Source: Babylonia areolata
Taxonomy: Eukaryota; Mollusca; Gastropoda; Neogastropoda; Buccinidae
NCBI RefSeq assembly: GCF_041734735.1
Contig: NC_134901.1
Location: 28,704,857 to 28,768,856 of the forward strand
Direction of reading: 5' to 3'
Length of the DNA: 64,000 nt
Below, in pieces: positions 45,117 to 59,700 of this stretch. A model generated the notes under the pieces. It saw only the letters and a program-made list of their open reading frames with translations, did not search any database and was not told the DNA's origin. Position 1 is the stretch's first letter; each line of letters starts with the position of its first letter. The position numbers were made by a program, and so were the translations under genes.

Positions 45117-48100
45117 CTGAAAGTTCATCAAACACAAACAGAAAGCAACAGTCAACCAGACACCATGGTATCAGTTTCAGTTTTTGGACAAATCTATATA
45201 TGCTACACCATATCTGCCAGGCAAATGCCTGACCAGCAGCATAACTCAATGTACCAGTCAGTGTGTGCATATATTTGTGTTCCTATCAGAGTGGATTTCT
45301 TCTACAGAATTCTACAAGATGACAACCTGTTTGTTGCCATGGGTTCTTTTTCAGTGTGCCAAGAGCGTGCTGCACATGAGACCTCGGTTTATCATCTCAT
45401 CCCAATGACTAGATGTTCAGTTAGATTTTCCAGTCAAACTCAGGAGAAAGGGTAAGACTGGGATTGGAACCCAGACCTTCATGGACACTGGACTGGCAAA
45501 TAAGCATCTTCACCATTCTGCCACCTTCTCCCCATCCATCAAGGTGAAATGCTTGAATGAAATACATACAGAAAACAATAGTTCACCAGCCATGGTGATG
45601 AAATGGTTAAATGAAATACAAACAGAAAACTATAATTCACCAGTTGCCGAGGTGTAGAGGTTTGAGTCATGTTCAGAGGTGGGGCTTTTTGACCCATGGT
45701 CAGCTCCTTCCCAGAGCTGAGTGTTCTGAGGGCTCAAATGGGAAGACTACTGGGACCCACTTCACGGATGTGTCTCTGGGAGTGTTGCTCAAATTTCCTG
45801 ACCAGCACTGCAGGTGTCTGTATCTCTTGGGCCTCACTGAGGCCAGGTTATATTATCAAAGGAAGTATAGAGCATGGCCTTGTCATGTCGTCCCAAGGCT
45901 AAACGGACCTCCATGGCAGCAATGTCATCACCCTTCCCTTTCTCATTCGCCATAATAAGAAAAAAAACAACTGTCCAAGATTCTCTGGTCTTTCACGCAC
46001 TGCTCTCATGGTGACCTCAGTTTTGATCCCCTTCCACTTCCACACTTGGAGTGAGTTAATGTCAAGGTCTTCAGTATCAGCAGACTCACGGTCAGGTGGG
46101 GTGTCATTTGAGGGATGAGGTGGCGGTCTCCATTCTGGAGGGGACACTCACTCAGTCTGACTCCGTAACTAAGTGATCAGTTGGGGACTTCATAAGTGGT
46201 GTCCAGCCTATGTTCAATCAGAACAGGCAATACTGAACTCCACTTAAGTAACTTGGTAGCAGCAAGGGAGTAATATAACTGAAACTGTGCCGGTGATGGG
46301 GCAGCATTGTAATAAAAAAAATAAATAAATAAAAAAAAGGGAAAAAAAAGAAAAGAAAAGCAATTTTTGTTCTTTTTTTTCTTTTCTTTTTTATAATAAT
46401 AAAACACTTTTCTCTCAATGCAAGAATATGGTAAAACATTTTCTTCCTTCACAATCAAGTACAGTACAACAGCAAAAAAAAAATGTAGGACACAACTTTT
46501 TTTTCTCTTTCTTTTTCTTTACACCAGTATCATTAATCTTTGCAACACCAGATGACACACAAAAAGCATAAAACAAAACATACTGTCACCTTTTCTTATA
46601 TTTGTGTAGTTGAAGTTGTCAATACTCAACATTCCAAAGATAGACACTATATAAGTAACAATAATGAATGGACAAACTCACATTTTCAGACATGGACAGG
46701 ATCGGCAGTGATTTGCGAGGTGTCTTCTCCTCCTCTTCCAGAACACTGAAAATGGACAACGCTCCTTTCTTTCTCTTTGAGGCATTCAGCTCCCTTGTTA
46801 AAGAATCTGGAAATTTGACAGTAATAAACATTCAGTTCCATTGTAAAAGAATCTGGAAATACAACAGTGATAAACATTAGGTTTCCATATTAATAAAACT
46901 GGAAATACAACAGTAATAAACAGTCAGTTCCCTTGTTAAAAAATCTGAAAATATAACAGTGATATATATTCAGTTTCCTTGTAAAAGAATCTGGAAAATC
47001 TGGAAATATAATTGTGAAAAACATTCAGTTTCCTTGTTAAAAAAAACCTGGAAATGCAACAGTGGTGAACACTGTTTCCTTGTTAACAAAGCTGGAAATG
47101 CAACAGTGATAAACGCTGTTCCCTTGTTAATTAAACTGGATATACGACAGTGATAAACACTCAATTACCTTGTCAATAAACATGGAAATATAACAGTAAT
47201 AAACATCCAGCTCCCTTGTTAACAAACCTCCAAACATGACTGAAACTGACATTTAGTTACCAGGTTAATACAACATACAGTCTGCTGTAGGTCAGCGGCA
47301 GTGCATTTGCTGACCTCAAATTCTACAATTTCATCTTCTTTTTATGTTTTGAAAGTAATGTGTGGTCATCACTCTCAGATTTTGAGGATCATTACCAAAG
47401 TGACTGAATGATTATAACTGTTATGTTTCAAAGTATCTTAAACAAAACAAAAAAAAACCCTCAAATGGCATGTTCTAAAAACTAAATTTGCAATATTTAT
47501 TGTGAAACATTTCTCCTTGAAGCTGTAGTTTTGACGGTATCTGAGACAGCAATTTTGGTGGTTGTTCTTCTTCTCATTGATTTATTGTCTGTTTAGAACA
47601 AGGTGATTTAGACAATTCTGGGTGTTTTTTTGGTTTTTTTAGGTGACTGTACTTGTAGGAGAGACAAAGGCAAGGACTGAGCAGCAATATCACAGACATA
47701 CGAATGATCATTTTCAAGATTAACACATGACATTTTCTCTGCACCTGGAGAAGCCATTTGCCCTGACAGGGAAAGGTGAAAGGTGGCAGAATGGCTGGCG
47801 CTGATCCAAGTTCAATTCTTGCTCTTGCCCTTTCTCCTAAGTTTGACTGGAAAATTACACAGAGCATCTGGTCATTTGAATGAGACAATAAACCCATGTC
47901 CCAAGTGCAGCACGCACTTGGCGCACTGAAAAAGAACTCTAGCAAAAAAAATCTGCAGAAGAAATCCACTCTGATAGGTACACATTATATATATGCACAC
48001 ACTCAAAGCCTGGCTAAGCTTGTTGGGTTATGCTGCTGGTCAGGCATCTGTCTAGCAGAATGATGTGGTGTAGCGTATATAGGTTTGTCCAAACGCAGTG

Positions 48101-50942
48101 AAGCCTCCTTGAGGAACTGAATCTGAAGCTGTCTTACTTGTGACCCCCCTGGCTTTGGGGGCCTCCCGCCTGGTATCAGCGTCACGGGTTGTGGAGGCTG
48201 GCTGGGTGGGCACGCTCAGGAAGTTGAAGACAGAGAACTTGTCTCGCTTCAGTCCTGGTACCCCCACTATATCAGAGCTGGAACCAAGAGTGAGTATGAA
48301 TGGATGATATGAAATGGGTACTTCTATAGTGCCTACCCTCCGTCAGAGACCAAAGCTCTAAGCACTCTATAAACAAGGGGTCATTTGCACAACAGGCTGC
48401 CTACCTGAGCAGAGCCGACTGCCATTGGGCACTCATCAATCGTTTCCTGTGTCATTCATTCAGATTTCGGTCACACACACGTACACACTCAGACAGACAT
48501 GTAACATTTTTTGTGTATGACTGTTTTTGTTTTTTTTACCCTACCATGTAGGCAGCCATACTCTGTTTTCGGGGGTGTGCATGCTGGGTATGTTCTTGTT
48601 TCCATAAGCCACTGACCACTGACATGGATTACATGATCTTAAATGTGCATATTTGATCTCCTGCTTGCATATACACACAAAGGGTGGTCAGGCACTAGCA
48701 GGTCTGCACATTTCTTGGCCTGGGAGATCAGAATAAATATCCACCCTTTACCCACCAGGTGCCATCATCTAGATTTGAACCCGGAACCTCAGACTGAAAG
48801 TCCAATGCTTTAACCATTCGGCTATTGCGCCCGTCAAGTAGACAAACGAATCAGTCAAGTAAAACCAACAATACACTTGTACATAAAAGGTCTCAAAAAG
48901 GCATGTGAAGGTGACAAGTGTTCAAAGTAACATTCCTTTTTTTTTAAGTGCAGAAATAGACACCAAATGTATGCTTACTACAAGACATAGCATCATAATA
49001 TCACATGGAATCGATTTAGGAATGAATATTTATTGTTCTGCCCAAATTATTTTGATGTGCTGTGAGTGCAGTATCACGCAGTGGTGCATCAGGACGAGTG
49101 AATAAACATCATCACAGCAAAGTTTCTGTGGTCTTTTAACATCAGTGAAATAAAATTTCTTTTGACTCTTCTTTTAATTCTGAGCAATATGCTGCTGTAT
49201 CTTCCCAATGTACAAACTATTTTTGTAATCTGTAAACCTCTGCCCCACAACCACCGAAAAAAAAGAAAAGAAAAAGAAATTAAAAAAAACTGAAGTGGAC
49301 TGATCAGTAAAAGCTGACTTCACTGACAATGGTGCTGACACTCTCAAACAATACCATGATGAAAATAAACACACACACACACACGAGCGCGCGCGAGTGC
49401 GCGTGCAAAACAAAAACAAAACCACCAAAAAAACCCACCCAAAAACAAACAAACAAAAAAAACAAACAAACAAACAAAACCCCACATGTCTTCAAGTTAT
49501 AATCATTACCAAGACCACTGCCATAGCTTCTTGGTCAATTACCACTAACAGTATGGACAGGACAAACTTGTTTTGCTTTGGTTTTTTATGGGGGTGGGGG
49601 CGGGGTTGTTTTAATATTTTCATGAAGAGGGTAAGCTGTGCAGTAGGTCCTTGACAAGGTGACAATGAAAACAAAATCATGACAGAGACAACTGGTGATG
49701 ATAGTAAAGACTGTGTTGTGTTGTGCTGTGCTGTGCTGTGCTGTGCTGTGCTAAGCTGTGTTGTGTTGTGTTCAGTTGCGTTGTGTTAAGAAACAAAAAT
49801 ATTCCATCACACATCGTGCTGGAGAGGTCAGCAAGAGATCACTGTGTTCTGATCCAGCAGTGACAGAATATCAGGATGTGTGATTGTAATCAGCTATGTT
49901 AGTGTCTAGTCTGGATATAACACCCAAAACTTAATAAAGCTGGATTTAAAATTTGAATAAAAAAATAATACACAAGTTCAATAACATTTGTAGAGCTATG
50001 GAAATAGATAACGTCAAAGCTAGAAGCTTTAAACAGACATGAACAAGTACAGCAACTTATGCTCCTGAAAATGAACTCAAACCAACATGCTTCAAATAGA
50101 AAATAAAAAATAAAGACAGTAACTTATGCTCCTGAAAATAGATAATGTCAAAAACCTGAACCCTTAAATGGAAAACAAGAAACAGGTACAGTAACTTATG
50201 CTCCTGAAAATGAAGTCAAAGCTACAAGCTTCAAATAGAAAATATTAAACAAGTTCAGTAACTTCATTAACAGACAAGTTCAGAAACTTATGCTAATGAA
50301 AACAGCTCAAAGTCAGTGTCTGACATGAATACATCATGAAACACTGAAGCAGTTCATGTTTATAAAACAAAAAAACTTAAACATTCTGATGTAGGATCTT
50401 AAGACACAATTTAAGAGGCAAGAAGAATGAAGAAATATGTGGGAGAACTAAGGAGAAATGTGTTTCGTTCAGAACCTGATACTTACTCAGGGTAGGGGTT
50501 GGGGATATTGAAACGCTTGCAGAGCACATTGTGAGGGTGCCACTCCATTTCGTCTCGGGTCAGTCGTCCGTACATCTTCATTTCAGCAGCCTTCGCTTGT
50601 TCACTCTTCTCTGTCTGTAAGACAACAGGTCTACCTGTGTGTACACCTGTCTGTTTACCTGTGTAACACAGGTGGTTGTTTCCTGAACAGGTCTAGCTGT
50701 GTGTGCACATGTTTGCTTATGTGTGTAATACAGATGGTTATTTTCTAAACAGGTTTAGCTGTGTGAACACCTGTTTATTCAAAGGTACAATACAGGTGGT
50801 TACTTCCTTAACAGGTTTATATGTGTAGACACCTGCTTGTTGACCTGTGTAATACAGGTGGTTAATTTCTAAACAGGCTTAGCTGAGCAATACACGTGGA
50901 ACAGGCTTAGCAAAGCAATACAGGTGGTTATTTTCTGAACTA

Positions 50943-50973
<31 letters not shown>

Positions 50974-53762
50974 AATAGTTTATCAATGTTCTGTTTCTGG
51001 TGTTCAATTCTTCCTTTTCGGTATTTACCTTTTTCTATTTGTAAACACCTGGGGCTTATTTGTAAGAATAGGCATAAATGATAATAATAATTAATTATAA
51101 TAATAATACTAATAATAATAAACAGGTTTAACACTATGTACACCTGTTTAATTGTGTAATACAGGTAACTAGTTATGTTCTAAGCAGGTTTAGCTGTACG
51201 TATACCTGTAAAGATGTGCAATACAGGTAGTTATTTCCAAAACAGATTTCACTGTATGTACACCAGTTTAGCTGTGAAATACAGGTGATTTTCTAAACAG
51301 GTTTAGCTGTATGTACACCAGTTTAGCTGTGGAATACAGGTGATTTTCTAAACAGGTTTAGCTGTATGTACACCAGTTTAGCTGTGAAATACAGGTGATT
51401 TTCTAAACAGGTTTAGCTGTATGTACACCAGTTTAGCTGTGGAATACAGGTGATTTTCTAAACAGGTTTAGCTGTATGTACACCAGTTTAGCTGTGGAAT
51501 ACAGGTAATTTTCTAAACAGGTTTAGCTGTATGTACACCTGTTTAGCTGTGTAATACAAGTAGCTGTGTGTACACCTATTAACTGAACTGTGTAATGCAG
51601 GTGATTATTTCCTTGTTATCAGTGATGTCCATATGAATCAATCAGTATTAGTATAAAATTGTTCTTCTGATGTTCTGATGCCACATACAGACAGGTTCTT
51701 CTGAACTTCTTGTTGCTGGTGGTGGTGTTGGTGGTTGTGGCGTTAACTTTCAGGTTTCAGACGGTTAGAATTTGTCAAGAAATTGTTCTGTTTGAACTGT
51801 CATCATTTCTTGTACACATGTAGTACACATAATGATTTTTTTTTTCAGATACAAACGCACATCATTTGCAAAAGCGATGCACTTCCACCGTTTAAAAACA
51901 GCAGCAAAACAAAAACGCCCCCTTCTCCCCCACCCCCACCCCCACTGACCACAGCCTCCACCAGTCCCAATGTCTGCTGCTGAGCATCGTCAATGAAGGT
52001 GCCCCGGGTAAAGCGTGACGCCATCATGTTGGACAGAGGACGGTAGATCATAGCTGCCTTGGAGAACTCTTCCTTCTCTCGCTGACGCTCCCACTCTGTC
52101 AAGTGACCGGCGGCCACTTCCTCGTAAGGCTCTGTGCAGGTGTCAAAAAAAAGAAAAAAAAGAAGGTAAAATAGTATGGTAGCATAGAAGGATAAAATAT
52201 GACAGATAAGTTGTATATGTTTCTGATTTTTTTTCTTTTGAAAAACAGATTAGTTTTTATCGAGAGAGATGAACATGCCTGTTAAAGAATGTAAAAGTGA
52301 CAAAGTGGTGTAAATTATCTATTTTCATTTTTCTTGTTACAAGGTTGGTGCTCATATGTCAAATGTTAGTGGTACCTGTACAATAATGGTTATACATTCC
52401 AATATACGGCCCTGAAACCCTCTTCCACACACAAACATGAGCTCAGTCACATACATGTGTGCACAAATGCACAAATTTACAAACACACAAAAGCAGTCAA
52501 ACATTTCAATAGATTACACTTTCTACACTTTACACCAGACAACAACTATCTGCACTTGATCCAGAAAGGTTGGTAAAGCTTCAGCCACACTCTATATGAT
52601 CCTAAAAACACAACCTGCAGAAATATGACAAAAACTCAGTGAAATTCATGCATGTGGAAAAAACCCAACCCAAACAAAAACAAAACAACAAAAAACCACG
52701 CCACACAGGTGTGCCCAGCTCACCCTTCACCCCCTGCTTGACGAGGACCAGGTATCTGTCGTATCGGGCCTGTTTGCCTGGGTCCTTGTGGAAAGGTCTG
52801 ACCCCCACCCCCGCAGCACTCTGATCCACCTTCTCTCCCGCTGAGCCAAGGGCTGCTGCTGCCACCTCCTGACGCGGTGCCTGACCTGTGGTGGGGGTGG
52901 GGAGGGTGGCACCGCTACTGCTGCTGTTGCTGCTGCTGTTGTTGTTCTCTGAAGTGGTGCCAGCAGACTGGAATCGAGAGGCTGCCATCTTGGCTGCCTC
53001 TTTCACAGCTTCCATCTTTCTGACGTCTTCTTTGGGTATGAGGTCAAACACAGAGGCTGGAGACAAGACGGCAGCACAAGGGGTTTAGCTGTAGAATGGT
53101 GCTGTGAGCAAACAGGGTCTGTGAATTAAAAGGCCACTGAACTGAACATTTTCCAGTGTTGCTTTATGAGGATCCACAGGCTCATTTGGGGGTACAGGTT
53201 TGCACACACAGATGCATACCTGACTGCATGAGCACAGGCACTCAAAGGCACTTTCTCTCCTGACTGCATGAGCACAGGCACTCAAAGGCACTTTCTCTCC
53301 TGACTGCATGAGCACAGGCACTCAAAGGCACTTTCTTTCCTGACTGCATGAGCACAGGCACTCAAAGGCACTTTCTTTCCTGACTGCATGAGCACAGGCA
53401 CTCAAAGGCACTTTCTCTCCTTTCTTTTCTATCACATTTTCCTGCGTGGGTATACTCTTGAGCATAAACACATATAAGTGCATAGACACACACATATTCA
53501 CACACACACACATACATTCTCTCTCTCTCTTTCTCCCTTTCTGAAATACAAAAGAAATTTTTTTTCCTAAAATATCTAACATACTGTGATCCACCAGCGC
53601 AGACTCCAGCAGGGATCTGATTCCTGTCCTGTACAAACTAGTATCCACCTATGCGTAGAAAACGAAAGTAGCTACGGCTAATAACTTCCCGTTAGTAGAT
53701 TACCTCCCTTCCGCAGGTCCAGCACACATTTTCACCCACACACAAAAAAAACAAATATATGT

Positions 53763-53805
<43 letters not shown>

Positions 53806-55569
53806 CTCACTCACACAACCACACACACACATACATGTACACACACAGACACACACACTCACTTACAAAAACACACCCACACATACATGTACACACACAC
53901 ACACACACACACACACGCACCAAACAGTAAATCAAAACACAAGCACCCAACAACACTACACACAACTCACTAGCAATGGGCTTTTCGTCCAGCATCAATC
54001 CCCTCTCCACAGCGTTCAGTTTCTGCTGGCCCTGGGAAGGTCTGGCACTGACAGGTGTCTCACCAATGGCCTCCTGTGCCAGCTGCTCTGCCGTCTTCTT
54101 GAACTTGTGGAAGGGCTGGAACCCTCGGGGTAGGGTGGGCGGCGGAAACACTTTCTTGGGCGGCAGTGGTTTAGCAGACAGTGTGAAGCCTTCCAGCAAC
54201 TTGCCCACATAACTGACTGGAACTTTGGGCTGCTCTGTTTAAAAAAAAGAAAAAAAGAAACAAGACTGCAAATTTCCACACTGAAAATGAAGAAAGGAAA
54301 TTATGTATCAAAGAACTGACGTGGATTACAGGATCTTTAACACGCATATTTGATCTTCTGCATGTGTACACACAAGAAGGGGGTTCAGGTACTATCAGGT
54401 CTGACCTGGGAGATCAGAAAAATCGCCACCCTTGACCCACCAGGTGCACCAAACCAGGGATTGAACACAGGCAAGAATCCAGCCCTAAAACTATTCAGCC
54501 ACCGCACCCATAACTTTTCTCCAACCATCAATGAGTGAAGACACTCTCTTTTCCTACAGCTTCAGGTCTCGCAGACGGAAAGATAGAAACTTGATTCTAC
54601 AGGAGAAGACAAGACAAGACAAGAAAAGCAGTTTACTAAACTGAGCTGTCTGTAAAAGTGAAAGGAACAGTGGGGCAGGGACGACAATAAAACATTATTC
54701 ATTCACATTACATGCCATGAGTCTTTTAAAGTACACCATCCCTCCATGTTGCATGACATTATCTGAATCTGAAATGCCTTATTTATGTAAAACAGTGGAC
54801 TGCGCATGATAAAGACTGTGTGTCGTGTACACCGCCTGGTTTCCCCTGTTCCCTGCATGCCCCTCTTATTCATGTCAACAGTGGATTGTGCAGGATAAAA
54901 ACCCTGTGGCGTGTACGTCACCTTGTTTCCCCTGTCCCCTGCGTGCCCCGGGAGCTGTCCAGCCAAAGAACTGCTGTGAGTCATCCAGCTCCATGGTCTG
55001 GTCGTAGCTGCTGAGGGAGTCTGTGGCATAGATGTCCTCGTCCTCGTCCTCCAAAGCACCAACCCCAAAGGCCTGGTCACCACGGAAAGGTAAGGTATAC
55101 ACACACCTATACACATGCTCAGAAGTAGCAACTAGCAAGATGTTTTTATTTATGTATTGTTGTACAATACCTTATGGTCTTAACGTGTGTGTGCGTGTGT
55201 GTGTGTGTGCATGTGTGTGTGTGTGTGTGTGTGTGCACGCGTGCGTGCGCGCATGTCATTTTTAGTAATCTTATACCCTTTTTTTGTTGGATGTTTTCAT
55301 TTGTTAATATTGTTGTGCAATACCCTATTGTCTTAACATGAGTATGTGTGTGTGTGGGGGGAGGAGGGGGGGGGTAGTATATCGTCAGCTATTGGGAATT
55401 CTTATTTGACTAGTTTTAATCTCTTCTTATGTTGCGCATGATTTTATGCCAGTGTTTACAATGAGCCTGTGATTGCACAACTTAATTTCCATGTGGATTA
55501 ATAAAGTGTTTTTGATTTGATTTGATTTGATTTTAACATGCAAGCATGCTTTATTGTCATCAAGACAAA

Positions 55570-55600
<31 letters not shown>

Positions 55601-55763
55601 TACACACACAGTGTGTGAGCTTGTAAGAGTCACATGCCCATTGATATATTGTTCACACTATTCAATTCATTATCCAATATTTTTGTTCATGGCCCACTCC
55701 TTTTTTATGGGCCGGTGGCCTAACAAATAAACCACTGTCTTGTCTTGTAGCACACACACACAC

Positions 55764-55799
<36 letters not shown>

Positions 55800-56764
55800 C
55801 CCACACACACTATACACACATAAACCTGCAGATTTCAGATAAATATACTGACATGAATGGCTTGGCCATCAGTTTCACAGAATAAATAAAAATATACTAA
55901 CAGACAGAATGACTGCATTCAGCTGACAAACTTACACAAAATGAACATACAAAGAGGACATGGACATACACAAAAACTTTTTTTCATAATTTTTACACAA
56001 AGCAACCTTAGTACTGCTTAGATCATTTTTACAAATTTATGTACTTGGCAAATGTGGTGCAGTGAATAAGAACTCATGTGCACACCATCACTCCTACTCC
56101 ACAAATCTCCCTCCTCCCCGAAAGATCACAGACAATGAAACACAACCACAGCAACAAGCAATGAAGAAAAACAACACCCACCTGTCCACGAATGCCTTTT
56201 CTGCTTTTGGATGACCGGACGGCAGGAGAGTCAAACAGACTGATGTGCGTTGCTGGCAGGGCTGACCTCGGGTCAAGGCCACGGTACCCAAGACCATGGA
56301 CGTTGTCCTTGGAAGTGAGGCTGACAGGCGTCACATCTTTGGGGGCAAAGGTCACGTTTTGTAGGTCAAGGTCGCTAAGATCACTCTGAGGAAGAAAAGG
56401 AGAGGGATCAACATCATGACAAGACTTCAATGCCATTTGCACGTTTTGTCTTAAACACTTCAGTTATTCAACTGACAAATGGTGAAGTACTGTCTCTTAC
56501 GTGAAAGGTGTATCTTGCGTTTGTCATATGAGGGGACAGGTGGATGAATGTGAGTGTACATTTGTGCAGGGGTGTGAGAGAGCATACACACAATGTTCCG
56601 TTTCACTTTAAGTTGAGGGTCTTTTGAATTTCTTTAAAGAAAATTTGAGGATCCTCTGACCAAGCTTGAGGGTACCTGATCTTTTATCATCAGACATCAC
56701 CTTAAACAGTAAGGTACCATGAAGATATATGAAATGTGTGCATGCTTGTGCGTGTGTATATGAT

Positions 56765-56798
<34 letters not shown>

Positions 56799-59700
56799 TG
56801 GTGAACATGCATGCATGTGTGTGTACAGTTGATCACTATGTGTAAAGTCATGTTAACACTGAACTGAAAACAAAGAGCAATATCTACTGAACTTGTGGCA
56901 GCTGTTGGTAAAAGTGAAACAATTGTCAATGAGATATACAGAGAAGTGGTTTCTAGAAGACACCAAGTGTTGACATGGATAACAAGAGCTTTAACGTGAG
57001 TCTTGCATGCATGTATACCACGCACAGACAACAAAAATCACTATATTTTATCCTCTCACCTCATCATCTTCGTCAGATCTTGGAGGGAGAGAACAACCGT
57101 ATATCTTCACACCTGGAGCTGAACAAATAAATCACAACAATACTGACAGTAATAACACCTGCCAGAAAGCATGGGGCTTGTCAGTTATTTTTGACAATGT
57201 TATACTCTGACAGCCACTAAACTCAAACCAAATCCTGTACATCAACAGCATGTGCCATTAGGTAAACCCCAAACAGCAACAACAGTGATATCCCATAAGC
57301 ACAATAACAGTAACATTAAGGACCACAAAGTTGATTGTAACAATTTCGCAATATTCATCACTGATTTAGCCCACAACAAGACTACTACTAGTAACGTTCA
57401 CAAGAAAACAACAACAAAAACAATGATAACCTATAACATTCATTAAAAAGCTGTTTCATAACCAATAACATTCATTAAAAAGCTGTTTCATAACAACAAC
57501 AACGACAGCAACTTAACAAGCTTCTTCATTCATTGGCAACAAGTCCCAAGTGAGCTTGTTTATGAGTTGGTCATCATTTGTACCTTGCCATTTAGGCAGC
57601 CACACTCCGTTTACTCTGTGTGAAAATTGGGCTGCTCTCCCAAGGGAGAGCATGTTGCTACAGTGCAGTTCCAACTTTCTCTTTTCTTTTTTCCTGCCTG
57701 CAAGTTTATTTGTTTTCCTATGAAAGTTGATTTTTTAACAGAATTTGTCAGGAACAACCCTTCTGTTGCTGTGAAATGTTTTACATGCGTTAAGTGCATG
57801 CTACACACAGGACAACAGTTTATCGTCTAATCCAAATGACTAGCATCCCTATCACCACTCAAGGTCCGGTGGAGGGGGAGAAAACACTGGCAAGTGTGGG
57901 ATTTGAACTTGTGCTCTTGGATTCTCTTGCTTCCTAGACAGACGCGTTACCACAAGGCCACCACTCCGCACAAAGCCCATACAGCCAGAGGTGCCTCCAG
58001 AGAACACCCTTCAGTGTGATTTCTCACCAAAGGATTAAAATGAACACATATCTTCCATAACATGACCAGACTTATTCAGCAATCTAAGCTAAAGGCCAGG
58101 TGCAAAAGGTAGAAATGAACAACAAAATTATTGTCCTGCATGATTCCAGAGATTCTTGTCAGTTATGTAACTTATGTGAGTTAAAAAAAAAAAAAAAAAA
58201 AAAAAAGGAGGGGGGGGGAGTTCGCTTGAAAAAACACAGATCAATGCAGAATGAAGGAAATGACAGACACGGAAAAAAGACATTAACCCCCAGAAAAGCA
58301 ACAACAGCAAAACAACAATAAATATAATCAAATTTTTATATGAACATTATCTTATATAAATCTATCTAGCATACAATTCCCAGAAGGTAAGGGCGCTATT
58401 AAAACACTGAACTTTCCCCCTGCCATCCCCACCAGAGTACTTCCATGAAGAAAGGTACAGAGAGATGCAGACGCTATGTGCTCAAAGACATTGTATGATC
58501 CTTTGCTGAATAACAGCCTATCACATTAGAAAATAGAAAAAGAGGAAAATGCTACTGATCAAAATTCAAGTGATCATCTCCTGTGTATCTCCTGCATAAT
58601 CTTCATGGGCATTACAAATGTCCTCCTTGTCTCCATTATTCCACATATGTCTTAATCAATTTAAAGCTTCCTACCCGTGTTTTGTTTCTTTTTCTTCTTC
58701 TTTTTGATCTTGACCCTGGGGCCGATGCCTTGCCCTTCCTTCCATCCCATCTTCCTCAGCAGTCTGATGCCAATGGGAAGTCTGAAAGTGAGAACACCAC
58801 GAAAATTTGTCTGTTTGATGCCGATGGGAAGTCTGAAAGTGAGACCACCACGAACATTAGTCTGTTTGATGCTGATGGGAAGTCTGAAAGTGAGAACACC
58901 ATGAACATTAGTCTGTTTGATGCTGATGGGAAGTCTGAAAGTGAGAACACCACGACAATTTGTCTGATGCCAGTGGGAAGTCTGAAAGTGAGAACACCAC
59001 GAACATTAGTCTGTTTGATGCTGATGGGAAGTCTGAAAGTGAGAACACCACAAAAATTGGTCTGTTTGATGCCGATGGGAAGTCTGAAAGTGAGACCACC
59101 ACGAACATTAGTCTGTTTGATGCTGATGGGAAGTCTGAAAGTGAGAACACCACGAAAATTTGTCTGATGCCAGTGGGAAGTCTGAAAGTGAGAACACCAC
59201 GAACATTAGTCTGTTTGATGCTGATGGGAAGTCTGAAAGTGAGAACACCACAAAAATTGGTCTGTTTGATGCCGATGGGAAGTCTGAAAGTGAGAACACC
59301 ACGAACATTAGTCTGTTTGATGATGATGGGAAGTCTGAAAGTGAGAACACCATGAACATTAGTCTGTTTGATGCTGATGGGAAGTCTGAAAGTGAGAACA
59401 CCACGAACATTAGTCTGTTTGATGCTGATGGGAAGTCTGAAAGTGAGAACACCATGAACATTAGTCTGTTTGATGCTGATGGGAAGTCTGAAAGTGAGAA
59501 CACCACGAACATTAGTCTGTTTGATGCTGATGGGAAGTCTGAAAGTGAGAACACCACAAAAATTGGTCTGTTTGATGCCGATGGGAAGTCTGAAAGTGAG
59601 AACACCATGAACATTAGTCTGTTTGATGCTGATGGGAAGTCTGAAAGTGAGAACACCATGAACATTAGTCTGTTTGATGCTGATGGGAAGTCTGAAAGTG

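Noticed and set aside
48770-48838. tRNA gene
   Set aside because: A- and B-box match, but it is the head of a SINE with a long body and does not fold as a full tRNA by eye.
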